This document shows, piece by piece, positions 10,647 through 22,533 of a stretch of DNA of 64,000 bases. The position numbers and the translations under genes are program-made. The notes under the pieces are model-generated. The model saw nothing but the letters and a program-made list of their open reading frames with translations, did no database searches and had not been told where the DNA came from. How positions within the stretch are numbered: position 1 is the stretch's first letter; every line of letters starts with the position of its first letter. Source of the stretch: Ochromonas danica (lineage: Eukaryota; Sar; Chrysophyceae; Chromulinales; Chromulinaceae); NCBI GenBank assembly GCA_015146655.1, contig VKHL01000040.1:124001-188000 (forward strand), given 5' to 3'.

Positions 10647-12020
10647 TCAAGTGTCTTTGGACTTCCTTTGCGGCGAATGCAGGAAGTCTTCTGGAAAGGG
10701 CACATAGTACTTCCTGGACAGCTGCTGAACACGGCCGACTTGGTCTGCATCAGCGATGGCCACATAATGCAATGCATGCGAAGCGTTAGCCATAGCCACA
10801 GCCATTCGAAACACTTGAGAGGCACACAGACCAATTAAAGTAGAAGATCGTGATAACATGAAGATATCCATGATGATCTCCAAAGTTGCGTTGTATCCAT
10901 GCTCAGGGTGAGATAAAAGATGTTTGAGCATGCCTTGAGAAGCTGTTGTCTGAGAGACTCCCACCTGCGTGCTTTCAGGTTGATAAGGAAGGGAAGTAAT
11001 AAATCCTAAGACAAAGGCTGAGCGTAGGACTTCTTGGTCATCACTCGCCACGAAGACAGGAAGTGGCATGACTACTGAATGAGGCCCGTGCGCCATTTTA
11101 TTATGAACCACCATAGACTTTGTATGATGTAAGAAATCGTGAAGAATATTTGCGGAGTGATTCATCGCCACAACGTCAAATAAGGAAGAATTGTGGCTGT
11201 CAATCTCATTGGCACGAAGGAAACATGTCTGATGACGATGTCCTCGTAGAATAGCGATTTCACGGTGATCTTCCACATAAAGGAAGCATTGATCACAGTG
11301 ATTCTTCAGCATACAATCTTTTGAAGGTGTGATAAGAGCAATCTCCTCGCTCAGAGAGTGATCACGGAAGCCATCCACATGTTTGTCACCGTGTCGTACA
11401 TGCATGCCAGCCATAGGCAGGCCTAGAGTAAACCCTCGACCTCTATGCATCAAAGAGATTTGCCGATAGATGTATTCTTCCACAAAGGGACGTACATTGA
11501 ACAGGTAGAGTTGAATGGCTCCCCACCAGAAGGCTTGGCCTTGAGTTGAGAAGGCAGAGGGCACCGCCTCGTCGTCATTGGCAGGATAGCGCTTCACATC
11601 TACTTTCTGTCCTCTCGCGAGTAGTTCATCATGGCACTGGCTGGGAGGATTAAAGAAGCATGTCCAATCATGATTGACATGCTGGCATTCGTGTCCATCA
11701 GAGTAGCCCATTAGTCGGCCTTGGATCAAAACAGGCGATTCAAAGTTCAAACCAGATAAAGCGCGCATCCACTCAGCAGCAGCAAGCTGAAACTGAGCAG
11801 CAAATCCTCCTCTCAATCCAATGGTTACGACAGTATAGGGACCAGAGCAGTTGACAGGGTGCTGGATACCGTGCAGGAATTGAAGCGCTTTGACCAGATC
11901 AGCTGATTGGAAGCGATTTTTGACGAGCTGGTTGATGTTCTTAGAAGTGGATATCTCTATCTCGAAAGAAAAGACGAAAAACCACGACCAAGTCAACCAT
12001 ATCAACCACATCATGGCCAT
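10647..12020 (-). CDS. FUT8-like (GT23) fucosyltransferase
   Basis: A single exon of 457 residues. The N-terminus (MWLIWLTWSWFFVFSF) is a hydrophobic signal-anchor, as expected for a type II Golgi glycosyltransferase. The catalytic part has AGMHVRHGDKHVDGFRDHSL, matching the FUT8/NodZ GDP-fucose-binding motif (usually HVRRTDK), followed by PVFVASDD and the late motif CASQVFRMAVAMANA. Scattered N-x-S/T sites (for example NHSANI, NASHAL) suggest glycosylation in the lumen. FUT8 enzymes add alpha-1,6-fucose to N-glycan cores; the substrate here is unknown, and replacement of RRTDK by RHGDK makes this a distant member. The ATG at 12020 starts just before the hydrophobic segment. Confidence 0.8.
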   Translation of the reverse strand: MAMMWLIWLTWSWFFVFSFEIEISTSKNINQLVKNRFQSADLVKALQFLHGIQHPVNCSGPYTVVTIGLRGGFAAQFQLAAAEWMRALSGLNFESPVLIQGRLMGYSDGHECQHVNHDWTCFFNPPSQCHDELLARGQKVDVKRYPANDDEAVPSAFSTQGQAFWWGAIQLYLFNVRPFVEEYIYRQISLMHRGRGFTLGLPMAGMHVRHGDKHVDGFRDHSLSEEIALITPSKDCMLKNHCDQCFLYVEDHREIAILRGHRHQTCFLRANEIDSHNSSLFDVVAMNHSANILHDFLHHTKSMVVHNKMAHGPHSVVMPLPVFVASDDQEVLRSAFVLGFITSLPYQPESTQVGVSQTTASQGMLKHLLSHPEHGYNATLEIIMDIFMLSRSSTLIGLCASQVFRMAVAMANASHALHYVAIADADQVGRVQQLSRKYYVPFPEDFLHSPQRKSKDT

Positions 12021-13378
12021 TCTTCCCTTTTGCTCAAATGCCTGTTTGATTGTTCACCCACAAACAGGAAAAGAGAGAAATAACTGCAAAATTGCAAGGT
12101 TTTAACAGCGAATTGCTGTTTTCGGTTTCATTTTCAGTTTCATTAAATTCGATTGAAGACGGGATTGCCACACATTTTACATTTGTACATAAAATGTTTA
12201 GAAGATGAGTCTATGTGATCTAAATTGCTATTTCTCTCGTTCGACTAGATCGTCATTCATTGCTGGCCTTGTCAGAGAGACGAACCCCATCTGACTTCCT
12301 CTCCCCTCCATGCTTTAACCTAGTCTGCTCCACTGTAGTTGAGCATGTTGGCGCCATGCTTGACATGGAGATGCAACCATTTTACATTTTTGCACGCCCC
12401 CACACTTTCCTTCCCACATTTACTTTTCTTTCCAATCAAAAACAACAACAACATTTGAATCAGCAAACCTAATCTTGTTCGTCCACGGCTCACCCTTACC
12501 CTTAAATGAGACTCCATCCATAGATTACCCAAACATAGATTAAGAGGGTAGCCTCTTCCATCATCCGAATACTCGTTATCTCAAAATAATAAGCCTAACA
12601 TCTGATATCAATAAGCCTTAGTGGTGGTTAGAGATGATGGTCTGATAGTAGACCATTTTGCTACTGTCCCAATCATCTTACCATCTCCTCTTCCACACAC
12701 GAAGCTTAACTTATTATCATATTCAAGTGTAAACGATTTACTACCCTTTCTGGTGTAGCGCTACTACCCTGTAGCTTTCGCCTGCCTCCTCTGCCCAGAC
12801 TATGATATTTTCTGACCCCAGTAAATCTTGTCCATAAACTGTAGCAATGGCACCCTCATAATTAGAACATCAAACTATCTGGTAGTCTAATTAATCTGTT
12901 TCACATGAAGAGATTGAACAATTGATGGCATCCAATCTTTGCAGATTTGGGAACCACTGGGTGAATGATAATAATAGTCCACGAGTTCATTGGCCTTCTT
13001 CACTCAGAATTTCTCTTCTTCCACACAGAGGGGTTTGTTCTCTAAGTGCTGGCGGCGAAAGGTGGAGGAGAAAGAGATGCCGATGCGAGGCGACGACCTG
13101 GCCACTGCCTCACCAAGTTTACTGGCCACCACTAGCAGACCTTTACCAACAGCCTTGAAGCATGAGTAAGAAAGTGAATACCTATCACAGCGTCCCCGAG
13201 CAATACCCTGGATACTGTACAGAAAAGCAATAGTAGAAGACCATGAAACACAACACAACATCACATCCGAGAGGGGAAAAGTCCAAAAGTGCGGGTTTCA
13301 ACTCTCAACAAATCAAAACAATCCACACCAGCACCATACAGTTCGAGTCAGAAGCAATCGAATCCACGGCCCCGAGTC
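12021..13378. other. Intergenic, no gene seen
   Basis: About 1.35 kb without a supported gene. It contains several short inverted repeats (for example atggtct...agaccat near 12634-12654). A minus-strand open stretch at 13004-13264 shows no recognisable domain and is not called. Confidence 0.45.
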
Positions 13379-13936
13379 ATGTCTTTCTTTAAACTCTCCT
13401 CACCAGAGTCTACCGCTAAGGGATCTTCATACGCTGGGAAATGGATGTCTTTCTTTGGCTCTTTTCGTTCCATTCGTCCAAGCTCGTCGACGGTTCTTCC
13501 TGCAGTGCGCAGTGAGAGCCGCGACAGCTTTGGTCTCTCCGTCTCAGCTCTCCCTCTCTCTGATAAAGCTGCAGAGGTGGAAAATGTTGGACATTCTCAG
13601 ATGACTGTGGAACATGATGAGACATGCTCTGTTGGCAATGATGATGCCGACCACTCCAATGAAGCGCAGAGACAAAGGTCTTCGTCAGCGGAAGAAGAGG
13701 GTGGTTGTTTCGATCTCTCCTCCTGGCCCTCCATCCAAGTTATCCCTCTGCAAAGGTCCGTCAAACTCGTCAGCCGGACTCAACAGTTCCGCCTGGCCAA
13801 TCCTAACCTGCCTGTGTCTCCCAGAGACCATCCTGCTCGCTCATCCACCCCACCTGCTTTACTTCTGCGCGAGAAGATGAGTGCTCGCTTTACTGAGACT
13901 AAGACAGGAAAGGATGACAGTCTCACTGAGCAGTAG
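13379..13936 (+). CDS. Small disordered hypothetical protein
   Basis: I do not recognise this protein. From the ATG at 13379 it gives 185 residues, Ser-, Pro- and charge-rich throughout. It begins with MSFFKLSS, and MSFFGSFRS follows about 21 residues later as a near-repeat. The region FDLSSWPSIQVIPLQRSV is the only ordered-looking stretch; the C-terminus is basic and Ser/Thr-rich, suited to phosphorylation. The open frame extends upstream to 13289 without another ATG. It converges on ELP3. The evidence is a moderately long open frame with plausible composition, so confidence is limited. Confidence 0.45.
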   Translation: MSFFKLSSPESTAKGSSYAGKWMSFFGSFRSIRPSSSTVLPAVRSESRDSFGLSVSALPLSDKAAEVENVGHSQMTVEHDETCSVGNDDADHSNEAQRQRSSSAEEEGGCFDLSSWPSIQVIPLQRSVKLVSRTQQFRLANPNLPVSPRDHPARSSTPPALLLREKMSARFTETKTGKDDSLTEQ

Positions 13937-14381
13937 CGCCACTCAATGAGTAGATGATATCGTGCATCTTCCTCGCCCCTTCGCTATCTTTAGAAAATTC
14001 ATCATATAGAGTCGAAATATATATATTATTCTGCATTACATTGTGACGAGAGCTTATTTCTTGGCAGAGGGTTATGGTATTGTATTCTAGTTATTCTCGC
14101 CGTTCTTCTCTAATTCTTCTGGGTCAAATATATTGTTGACCTTCTCTCTGTGTTAAAGTTCTCTCTCGCCGACTCTCTCGATCTATCTCGCTACCCTAAA
14201 GCTACAGTAGTATTTTGAGCCAATCATCCTTTTCTAATGTGTCTATATTATAACATTAATTTTTCTCTCCTGTTGCATTTATTTTGGAGCACACGCACTT
14301 TTGATCATTGGGTGGCTTGCCATTGCTTCTCACAGCATTTGGCAGATCGTTCAGTAGTCATAGTTAGTTTACCACCCGCCC
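13937..14381. other. Convergent 3' region, nothing seen
   Basis: About 445 T- and CT-rich bases between the stop of the disordered protein and the stop of ELP3. Probably two 3' UTRs. Confidence 0.5.
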
Positions 14382-16104
14382 TCACAGCAAAGACTTGCTC
14401 ATATAGGGACCATCTAATTCATAACCAAGTTTGCGGTAGTAGTGCCGCGTACCTACGCCAGCAATGACGAGAAGCTTTTCGGATTGGTGCTCCTCCCGAG
14501 CAATGCGCTCTGCCTCCTCCATGAGCAAGGTCCCGTAACCTTGATGCTGAAACTTGGTGGGGTCACGAGCTTGGAGAGGCACAGCAGAGCCATAAACATG
14601 GAGCTCTCTCACCATTGAACAGCGCTTTCCTGCCATCTCAGGGCGAAAAGCAACACTTGAAAGTTGTCTCAGACGCAAGAGACCAATCAGGATGTCTGCC
14701 ACTGGGTCTTCATATGACAGGAATGTCTCCCAGCCCCCATTGGCTGTGTAGTCTCTGCGAATGAACTCAACTTGGTCAGGATTGACACGCTGATGGATTT
14801 GTTTAATACCAACTTCTCTCGTTCGCACGTCGCGACATTGCAGATCGAGCTCTTCCATTCTCTTAAGGGAGAGTTCACGGAGATTGCCATGATCAACACC
14901 CGAAGTGACCAAAGGCATGGGGATATCTCTTTGAATGCGGTACACACGAGTCCATGGAGGAACGAGAGCAAGGATTTGCGCTACCACGTCAACCAGTTCT
15001 TCGGGCGTGTAGTTCTTGTAAGCACCTGTCTTCCACAATTCATACAATCCAGTGCCACGAATGACAAGTGTTGGGTAGATCTTAAGGCCATCTGAACGAA
15101 AAGCAGGGTTCTCAAAATACTCTCGAAATCCTTCAAGATCTCTTTCTTTTCCCATGTTAGGCAAGTCAGGCATCATATGAGTGACAATTTTGAAACCACA
15201 ATCTTTGGCCAACTGGAAAGAGTTGCAAACTGCAGCGACAGTATGACCTCGATTAGTGTCCCGGGCGACATCTTCAAAGATGCTTTGCACACCAATCTCA
15301 ATACGAGTACATCCATAACTCAACATCTCATTCAGGTGAGGCTTGAGACAATAGTCAGGACGAGTTTCAATTGTGATGCCAATGCATTTAGTCCTAGGCA
15401 AAATACACAATAAATCATTATAAGAGACAACTTCCTAAAACATACAGCAATAAATAAGGCGCTTACCGGCTTTGCTCACTGTAGGCGACGGCCTCTGCGA
15501 CAGAGGACGAATGATGGCCACTGAGCGCATCGTGGAGGTTGCGAATGAAGAAGTCCTTGTACTCGCCATCCAGAGACATAAAGGTGCCACCCATCACAAT
15601 AAACTCCACCTTGTCTACACTATGACCTAATCTACGCAGCTGATCTACACGTCCACGAGTTTGGCTGTAGGGATTATACCGCGCACGGATTGCACGCATG
15701 CTGGTGGGCTCATAGCCCGTATAAGACTGCGTGGAATACTCAAAATCACTATCGGGTCCACCGGGACAATAGACACAAACATTGCCTGTCAAAGCAATGT
15801 GAGGGCAGCGATGAGGTTTGCTCATCACGGCGACCACCGCCACACCCGATGCAGTGCGCACAGGCTTCGCTTTGATGTAAGGAAGTAGCTTCGACTTGTA
15901 GTTCTCAGGCACAGCTGCTATAATATCCACTAACTTAGGAATGTAGGATAGCTTGTTCTTCCTGGAGATTTCGCTTTTGATTTTGCTGATATTGACTGGG
16001 ACCTGCGCCTCGTAGGCTTTGATCAGAGCATTGACAATTTCAGTGATTGCATTAACATAGTTCTCATGAGACACTGCCCCAACAATGGGGGCTATCATGG
16101 ACAT
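14382..16104 (-). CDS. ELP3: Elongator complex protein 3 (radical SAM / GNAT)
   Basis: The catalytic subunit of Elongator, which makes the cm5U-type modification at U34 of tRNA anticodons from SAM and acetyl-CoA. Two exons (16104-15467, 15393-14382) with a 73-bp GT-AG intron encode 549 residues, close to yeast Elp3 (557). Radical SAM landmarks are [17 protein letters not shown] with the cluster cysteines, [18 protein letters not shown] and IETRPDYC. The exon join reads [17 protein letters not shown]. The C-terminal acetyltransferase shows [16 protein letters not shown] (acetyl-CoA loop) and [16 protein letters not shown] at the end. All key motifs are intact. It is divergently arranged with the gene at 16358, with 253 bp between starts, so a shared promoter region is likely. 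Confidence 0.97.
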
Positions 16105-16357
16105 GGTCTGTCAACAAACTCAAGAGAAGTACCACTGAATCCTTGATAACAGGACTTGTTGTCTGTCTTCGTGGTCTTCTTGTCTTTCTTGGGTGGTTGG
16201 AACATTGGGCTAGATTCCCCACGCATCATAAGTATTATAAGTACTTCCAAGGCAAAACAACAATAATACATCTCCAAACAACCATCAAGACATGAATGAC
16301 TCACAAAAGCTGAACCTTTGGATCGATATCGACTTCAACAGAATTTATTATGCTTGA

Positions 16358-18299
16358 ATGATGACCCAAGAGAATGAAAGTGATGTTTTAATGGAACTGA
16401 CCCATATTTTGTCGGAAAGGGTTAACAAGGCTGTGCTCACTGCGATAGAAGAGTTCTGTGAGAAGAAGAATCTCTCTATGACTCGAAGTCAGTCAGCCAC
16501 TCTGTGCCAATCTCTTCAACAAGCAATCCTAAATCAGCTAAAGACACACGAATGGTTGTCGAAGATGGTTATCCAATCTTCGAAATCTTCTCAGCGGGAG
16601 CGCTTTTTCTCCATATTGAGTGCTTTGACTCTTTTGATCAATCGCTCCCGATCTGTGGATGAGGTGATCAATGGCTGCAGTGAGTTATCTGGAGAAAAAG
16701 ATAAGGATGCTTTTAAATCGTGGCTAAATGATATGGAGAATTCGGGCAGACCACTTCGTGTGGATGAGAAGATCCTCTTGGATACTTTCCGCAAGGCCAC
16801 GCGGCTGACTGAAGTGAACGAGAAAGCCCCGGCAAGCAGTCAATCTGCTCCCAAGCTAGAAGTGAATGTGCCTCCACGGAGGCGAGGTCGGCCGCCTGTC
16901 AGCACGAACACATCGTCAAAAATGAGTACTCGGCAACGCCAGAAACTTGAATATGATCGTTGGATGGCGCACATTGAACAGTTAATATCCTGGGAGAGCG
17001 CTAATGGGACACTCAGTATTCCACAAGATACTGTTCTGGAGGTGGAAGGAGAATCTGTTCATATCAGAACATGGCTTGAGGGACAGAGGAAACTTATGGA
17101 CAATTACTACCACAACGACCCCGAAAAATACGATATACTCAGTACCATGGCGAAAAGAGGGTTGTGGATATCAGATGAAGTCGAGACATCATCACAAGGT
17201 CTAATACCAGTAAGAAACTCAACGATGCGTACAGATGGCGGTGCGGACTTCAGTGATGAAATAGCTTTCGAAATGGAGCACATCATGGACCAAAATGCGG
17301 TGATAGCTAAGAGACCAGTTGCTATTCAGCATTTATCATCAGAGACAAAGAGTAGTTCATCGTTATCCAGCAGTTTAGTCGAAGCACATGGTGCGCAGAA
17401 GCGATCTATATCGTCCTCTGAGAGATTACCCAGGAGCTCTGGCTGCAGTCCTCCATCAAAACTCTCAAAACCAGCTGAAGAGATGGCGCAGTTACCACCC
17501 TGTGTTCCAAATATTCCTTCCAGAAGGCTGGAGTTTGCGAAACGAAATGGAGCATCCACCACATCTGCATCTAGGAAAATTATTTACCAAATTTCAATGG
17601 GCGAGTCAGATGAATCATCTTCTAGCGATTTTGAACCACATTCTCAGATTGAGAGTGGCCCAAATGTTGAAAAGAAAGTCGAGGAAAGGCCCGTAGTGGT
17701 GCTTAGCCCCATAGCACAGGCAAAGAGCAGCTCCAACTCGGAGCAATGGTCGAAAAAAACTTCTCGAAAGTCTCAAGGACGCACTGGTGACAATTCTGAC
17801 GACTGTGCCGATTCATTTTCTCCACAAAATTCTCCTGCTGCTGAAGGAAAGGAGGGCCTCTTCGTACCTCGCCCCAGCGCCAAGACTGCTGGGGGAGCTG
17901 TTTCATACGCTGACAGCTATTTACGCCCAGGTCAGTACATAGTGTTTCGCCATTCCTTGCGGAACGGAGAAAAGGCTTTGAGCATTGGGAAGGTAGCGAA
18001 TGAAGAAGTTGTAAATGGTCGGAAGGAGTGGGTAATCCACCCTATGGATCCATCCAACCCAATTTCTTTCATGGACTCGATTTTCACTCCGAGCCCTCCA
18101 AAGAGAGTGCATGTCATATTCTCTGATATTGTAGCCTGCTCCATCCATTTCAAATCAGGTACGATCTCATCGTCTGTTATATGCCATGGGTCTCATGACA
18201 GGTTTTGATGATATATTGTTGACAGAAGGGAAGTTATCAGAAGATGCGCGGTTTCGTTTAACGCAGTTGCAAAAGTCCTTATCTTTGCCTTTGATTTGA
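16358..18299 (+). CDS. AT-hook protein with helicase-associated-like domain
   Basis: Two exons (16358-18158, 18226-18299), a 67-bp GT-AG intron, 624 residues. Residues 1-130 are helical and Leu-rich. Residues about 172-182 read PRRRGRPPVS, a classic AT-hook. Next, RWMAHIEQLISWE...VHIRTWLEGQRKLMD...LSTMAKRGLW resembles the helicase-associated (HA) domain common in stramenopiles (W..L..y, W...QR, L...G.W). A Ser-rich disordered middle follows. The C-terminal globular part (GQYIVFRHSLRNGEKALSIGK, WVIHPMDPSNP) recalls a small beta-barrel such as a BAH-type fold, weakly. Exon 2 adds a basic helix ending QLQKSLSLPLI, which supports the splice. A nuclear, DNA-binding role is inferred from the AT-hook; the exact function is unknown. 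Confidence 0.72.
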
Positions 18300-19098
18300 G
18301 TTGAGAGCTCATCATGTTGGCTATGTTTTGTAAAATAGTGTGAACAACGAACCTCAAAACATCCCATTTGTCCTCAACCTGCCTTCATTTATTAGCAAAG
18401 TCGCTGCATGCGATTGTTGATTTGAAAAGCGAAGTCACGGAATGATCTACTGCCACCAGTTAGCATAATTAATAGACCAACTCCTCTCTCCTTCCGTGTT
18501 GCTAGATTAGCTGAAACAGAAATGGATTTCGAAGGGCAGTTTATAACTGGAAACAGTCATGAAATACTTTTGCCCGCCAATTCTTTAGCGAGTTCGGAGT
18601 TGGAAGAAGAAATGAAATGAGATCTCACAAAAGGAGACGACAGCTGGTCCATCTCTCAATTCTCTCACGTTGAAGCTCCAGAGTTCCGCCCGAGCTCAAA
18701 TGCAAATCCAACGTCATTCAGATTCCATCGGAATGGGAAATCAATTGTTAAAGGCGCGGGGCAAGGCACAACACACCCCAAAGCCACTGCCGAAAAACAC
18801 CTCGGGCATTCTGTCATATTGTGATGTCATCGAGAGCACACCAAAGTTTGGTTGAAGGCGGTCGGAACAATAAAACAAGATGGAACTCGACTGTTCAATA
18901 GTGTCCCAGCACTACGGACCACGAGGATGCACCAAACTTTGATGAATAAAACAGAACGACAGTTCAGGAGAACTCTGTGGACGCCCTCACAGGTCGTCAC
19001 AATTGAATACCACAATTGAATGAGCTGTCCCAGCTTTCAAAGTAACAAAAAGTTCTGTTCGAGTCGTTGTTTAAGAAACGAAAACAAGCGAAATAACC
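18300..19098. other. Upstream region of H+-ATPase, no gene seen
   Basis: About 800 bases between two same-strand genes. No coding signal or RNA gene recognised. It should hold the ATPase promoter and 5' UTR. Confidence 0.5.
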
Positions 19099-22000
19099 AT
19101 GAGCGGTGGTCCGAATGATTATAAAACTGTGACGACCAATGAAGAGGTCGAGATCACTGTGGACCTTTCCAAACAAGGTCCACAGACCATTGGTGCGGAA
19201 GAGAATGTTCCAGCACCCACCCGAGCAACTTCACCTGCTGACAACGCTGGAAAGGAGAAGAAGCTCAATCCAGCTTTGAAGTCTTTCGCGAACTCTCAGC
19301 ATCGTGCTTCTGGTGCGAATGGTGGTGAAGATGAAGAAGTCGCTGCCGACCGAGATAGATCCTTCGTCTACTCGTTCGGCATTTCTTCAGCTGAGGCAGA
19401 GAGACGTCTGAAGCAATATGGTCGCAACGAGTTACCTGAGAAGATTATTCCCAAGTGGTATATTTTCTGCAGTCTTCTGTGGCAACCCATGCCTCTTATG
19501 ATTTGGTGTGCCGTCATCATTGAAGGAGCTATCCAAAACTTCATTGATTTTGGTGTGCTTTTAGCCATCCAGTTCATCAACGCCTCTATCGGCTTCTATG
19601 AAGTAACCAAGGCTGGCGATGCCGTGGCTGCATTGAAGAAGTCTCTGAAGCCTGTGGCGACGGTGAAGAGAGACGGGAAGTTCGAAAACATCGATGCCTC
19701 CATGCTGGTTCCCGGCGATTTGGTATTGTTGGCTTCAGGCAGTGCAGTGCCTGCGGATTGTCGTGTGAATGAGGTAAGTGGAATGAATTGAATTAACAGT
19801 AAGTGGATGTATGGAGTGGAAGTTAATGAGTGTTGCTGTGTGTTGTTGCGATGTATGCATGGCTGGGTAACAGGGTGAGATCGAAGTGGATGAGGCAGCT
19901 CTTACTGGCGAGTCTCTTCCAGTAGCAATGTTCCAGGGCTCCAGTGCTAAGATGGGTTCCACGGTGGTCCGTGGTGAGGTGGAAGCGACGGTGGAGTTCA
20001 CAGGAGCCAATACGTTTTTCGGCAAGACAGCTGCTTTGTTGGCTCAAACCAACGAGCAGAGTAACTTCCAGAAGCTTTTGATCGAGATCGTGATTGTGCT
20101 GACAGTGATTTCGCTCACGCTCTGTATAATTGTTTTCATCTATTTGTGTGTGGAGACTGGTAATGGTGTGGATGCTTTGGATTTCGCTGTGGTGCTTCTG
20201 GTGGCTTCGATTCCTTTGGCCATCGAGATTGTGACAACCACAACATTGGCTGTGGGTTCGAAAGAGCTTTCTCATCATGGTGCTATCGTGACTCGTTTGG
20301 CTGCGATTGAAGATATGGCAGCGATGTCTATTCTGTGTTCCGATAAGACGGGTACGTTGACGATGAACAAGATGGTTATCCAAGAAGAGACTCCAATTTA
20401 TGTGAAGGGCGAGACTCAGTATTCTTTGCTTCGTTATGCTGCGATGGCGGCGAAGTGGAAGGAACCTCCTCGTGATGCTTTGGACACCTTGACATTAACA
20501 GCGGTGGATATGGCATCTATGGACGAAGTTGAGCAGTTGGCTTACATGCCATTCGACCCCATCGTGAAGCGCACGGAAGGTACTGTTCGTGATTTGACTT
20601 CTCGAGAAGTGTTCAAGACGACGAAAGGTGCACCTCATGTGATTCTCAACGTGGTCACATCCACCATGACAGATAAGAAAGCAGTTGCTGAGATCACTCA
20701 GGCAGTGGAGCATGATGTTTATGAGCTTGGTCTTCGTGGTATTCGTTCATTGGCAGTGGCGAAGGGAACTGAGGACGGCAAGTGGACCTTCCTTGGGTTG
20801 CTCACTTTCCTTGATCCTCCTCGTCCTGATACGAAGCAGACGATTGAAGATGCGAATAAATATGGAGTCCAAGTGAAGATGATTACTGGAGATCACGGTT
20901 TGATTGCGAAGGAGACAGCTCGTGTGTTGGGTATGGGTGACTACATCAAGTCCCCTCAAGGTTTGCCTTCTCTGGATCCTGAGACGAAGAAGAAGCCTGC
21001 AAATCTGGGTCGTGACTTCGGAGACATGTGTTTGGCAGCAGACGGGTTCGCTCAAGTGTTTCCTGAGCACAAGTATTTGATTGTGGAATGTTTGCGTGAT
21101 CTGGGCTACAAGGTGGGTATGACTGGTGATGGTGTGAACGATGCTCCAGCTTTGAAGGCAGCCGATGTGGGTGTGGCAGTGCAGGGAGCGACAGATGCTG
21201 CTCGTGCTGCCGCTGATATTGTGTTGACGGAGCCTGGTTTGTCCACGATTGTGCATGGTATCATCATTGCTCGTCGCATTTTCGCTCGTATCCGCAACTT
21301 CTTGAACTATCGTATCGCCGCTACTCTACAGATGGTGGTCTTCTTCTTCATTGCTTTGTTCGCCTTCAAGCCTCGCCACTATCTGCCTGATGATTGGGAG
21401 ACCAAACCTGATTTCCCCGATACCAAGGAGTGGCCTGAGTTCTTCCACATGCCTGTGATTTTGCTTATGCTTATCACGGTGTTGAACGATGGAACAATGA
21501 TTGCCATTGGTTATGATAACGTAATCCCTCGTGAGATGCCTGAGAAGTGGAACTTGAAAGTGTTGTACTTCGTGTCCGCATCTTTGGCTGCTGTTACAAC
21601 CTTATCTTCGCTGATTCTGCTGTATTGCTCTCTGAACTCTTGGACCCATCATTCTTTGTATCAACGTTGGGGTATTGGTGGTTTGTCTTATGGCCAAGTG
21701 ATCTGCTCTATTTACCTCAATGTGTCTGTTTCTGGCTTTCTTACGTTGTTCTCTTGTCGCATGGGTGAGGATTGGTTTTTCAAGCGATTGCCTTCTTCTC
21801 TTCTGTTGGGGGCGGCTACTTTTGCCTTGACAATCTCCACTGTCATTGCTTGCGTTTGGCCCGATGATAACACCGACGGTATTCCCACGGAAGGTTTGGG
21901 TCGTAGAAAGCCCTATGGCCTTGCTGCCTTCGTCTGGATCTATTGTCTCTTCTGGTGGGTTGTCCAAGATTGTTTCAAAGTCTTTATTTACTGGTTAATG

Positions 22001-22126
22001 AAGAGGTATAACATGTTTGGCTATAATGACACTGGAAGACTCGAACTACCTGAATCAACTCTGAAGTATATCGCAGAGAACAAGGAGAAGGATTTGAATT
22101 CCTTCATGAAAAAAGGTCACCATTAG
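19099..22126 (+). CDS. P-type plasma-membrane H+-ATPase (P3A)
   Basis: An ATP-driven proton pump that energises secondary transport. Exons 19099-19773 and 19874-22126 flank a 100-bp intron, giving 975 residues against about 920-950 in fungi and plants. The N-terminal region is disordered, followed by AEAERRLKQYGRNELPEK. Landmarks: TGES at about 236-239 (actuator), the PEGL-equivalent region read as LVASIPLAIEIV in TM4, CSDKTGTLTMNK with the phosphorylated Asp near residue 382, MITGDHGLIAKETAR, and MTGDGVNDAPALKAADVGVA near 643. Six C-terminal membrane segments follow. The C-terminus (EKDLNSFMKKGHH) is short, without an obvious plant-type 14-3-3 site. A Na+-ATPase or other cation role is less likely given the P3A-type motifs. 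Confidence 0.95.
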
Positions 22127-22533
22127 ACCATTAGCAATTGCCAAATTAGTTTCGTTGGCTCCCCTGATTTTTCACAGTTTTGTTGCCGTCACAATCAACC
22201 GCATATGGTGATATCTGATGGTTTTAGTTCGCCCAGTAGGGGCATTGATGTATGAGTAGTTGTGTTGTCAGTGACACTGGCGCATTGTAAACTACTTAAC
22301 ACACCATCTTACACAAATTCTATCTTATTCACTGAAAACGGATTAGTCTAATTGTCTGCCCCATATTAGTTCTGTTTGGCACTGTAAAACTGCCCTTCCC
22401 TTGGCGTTGCATGCGTCACGTTTCTCCCAGCGCAATAACAACTGTCCTCCTGTCTCTCTCTCTCTGTGTGTTTGTCTTGTCTCTCTGGTGGAGTGCTGCC
22501 TGCTCGGCTGGGACAACAACATCACAAAATAAT
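22127..22533. promoter_or_regulatory. CT-rich upstream region of CDC14-like gene
   Basis: About 400 bases between the ATPase stop and the preferred start of the phosphatase. A pyrimidine tract (ctgtctctctctctctgtgtg, about 22451-22475) lies just upstream of the start, typical of a 5' leader. An in-frame ATG at 22411 would read through this tract and give a hydrophobic N-terminus. Confidence 0.4.

Noticed and set aside
13004-13264. Minus-strand frame of 86 codons
   Set aside because: No domain, no splice context and no ATG-supported continuation.
22411-22533. Signal peptide on the CDC14-like protein
   Set aside because: The hydrophobic stretch comes from a CT-rich leader; Cdc14-like sequence starts at 22534. 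Kept only as a low-interest finding.
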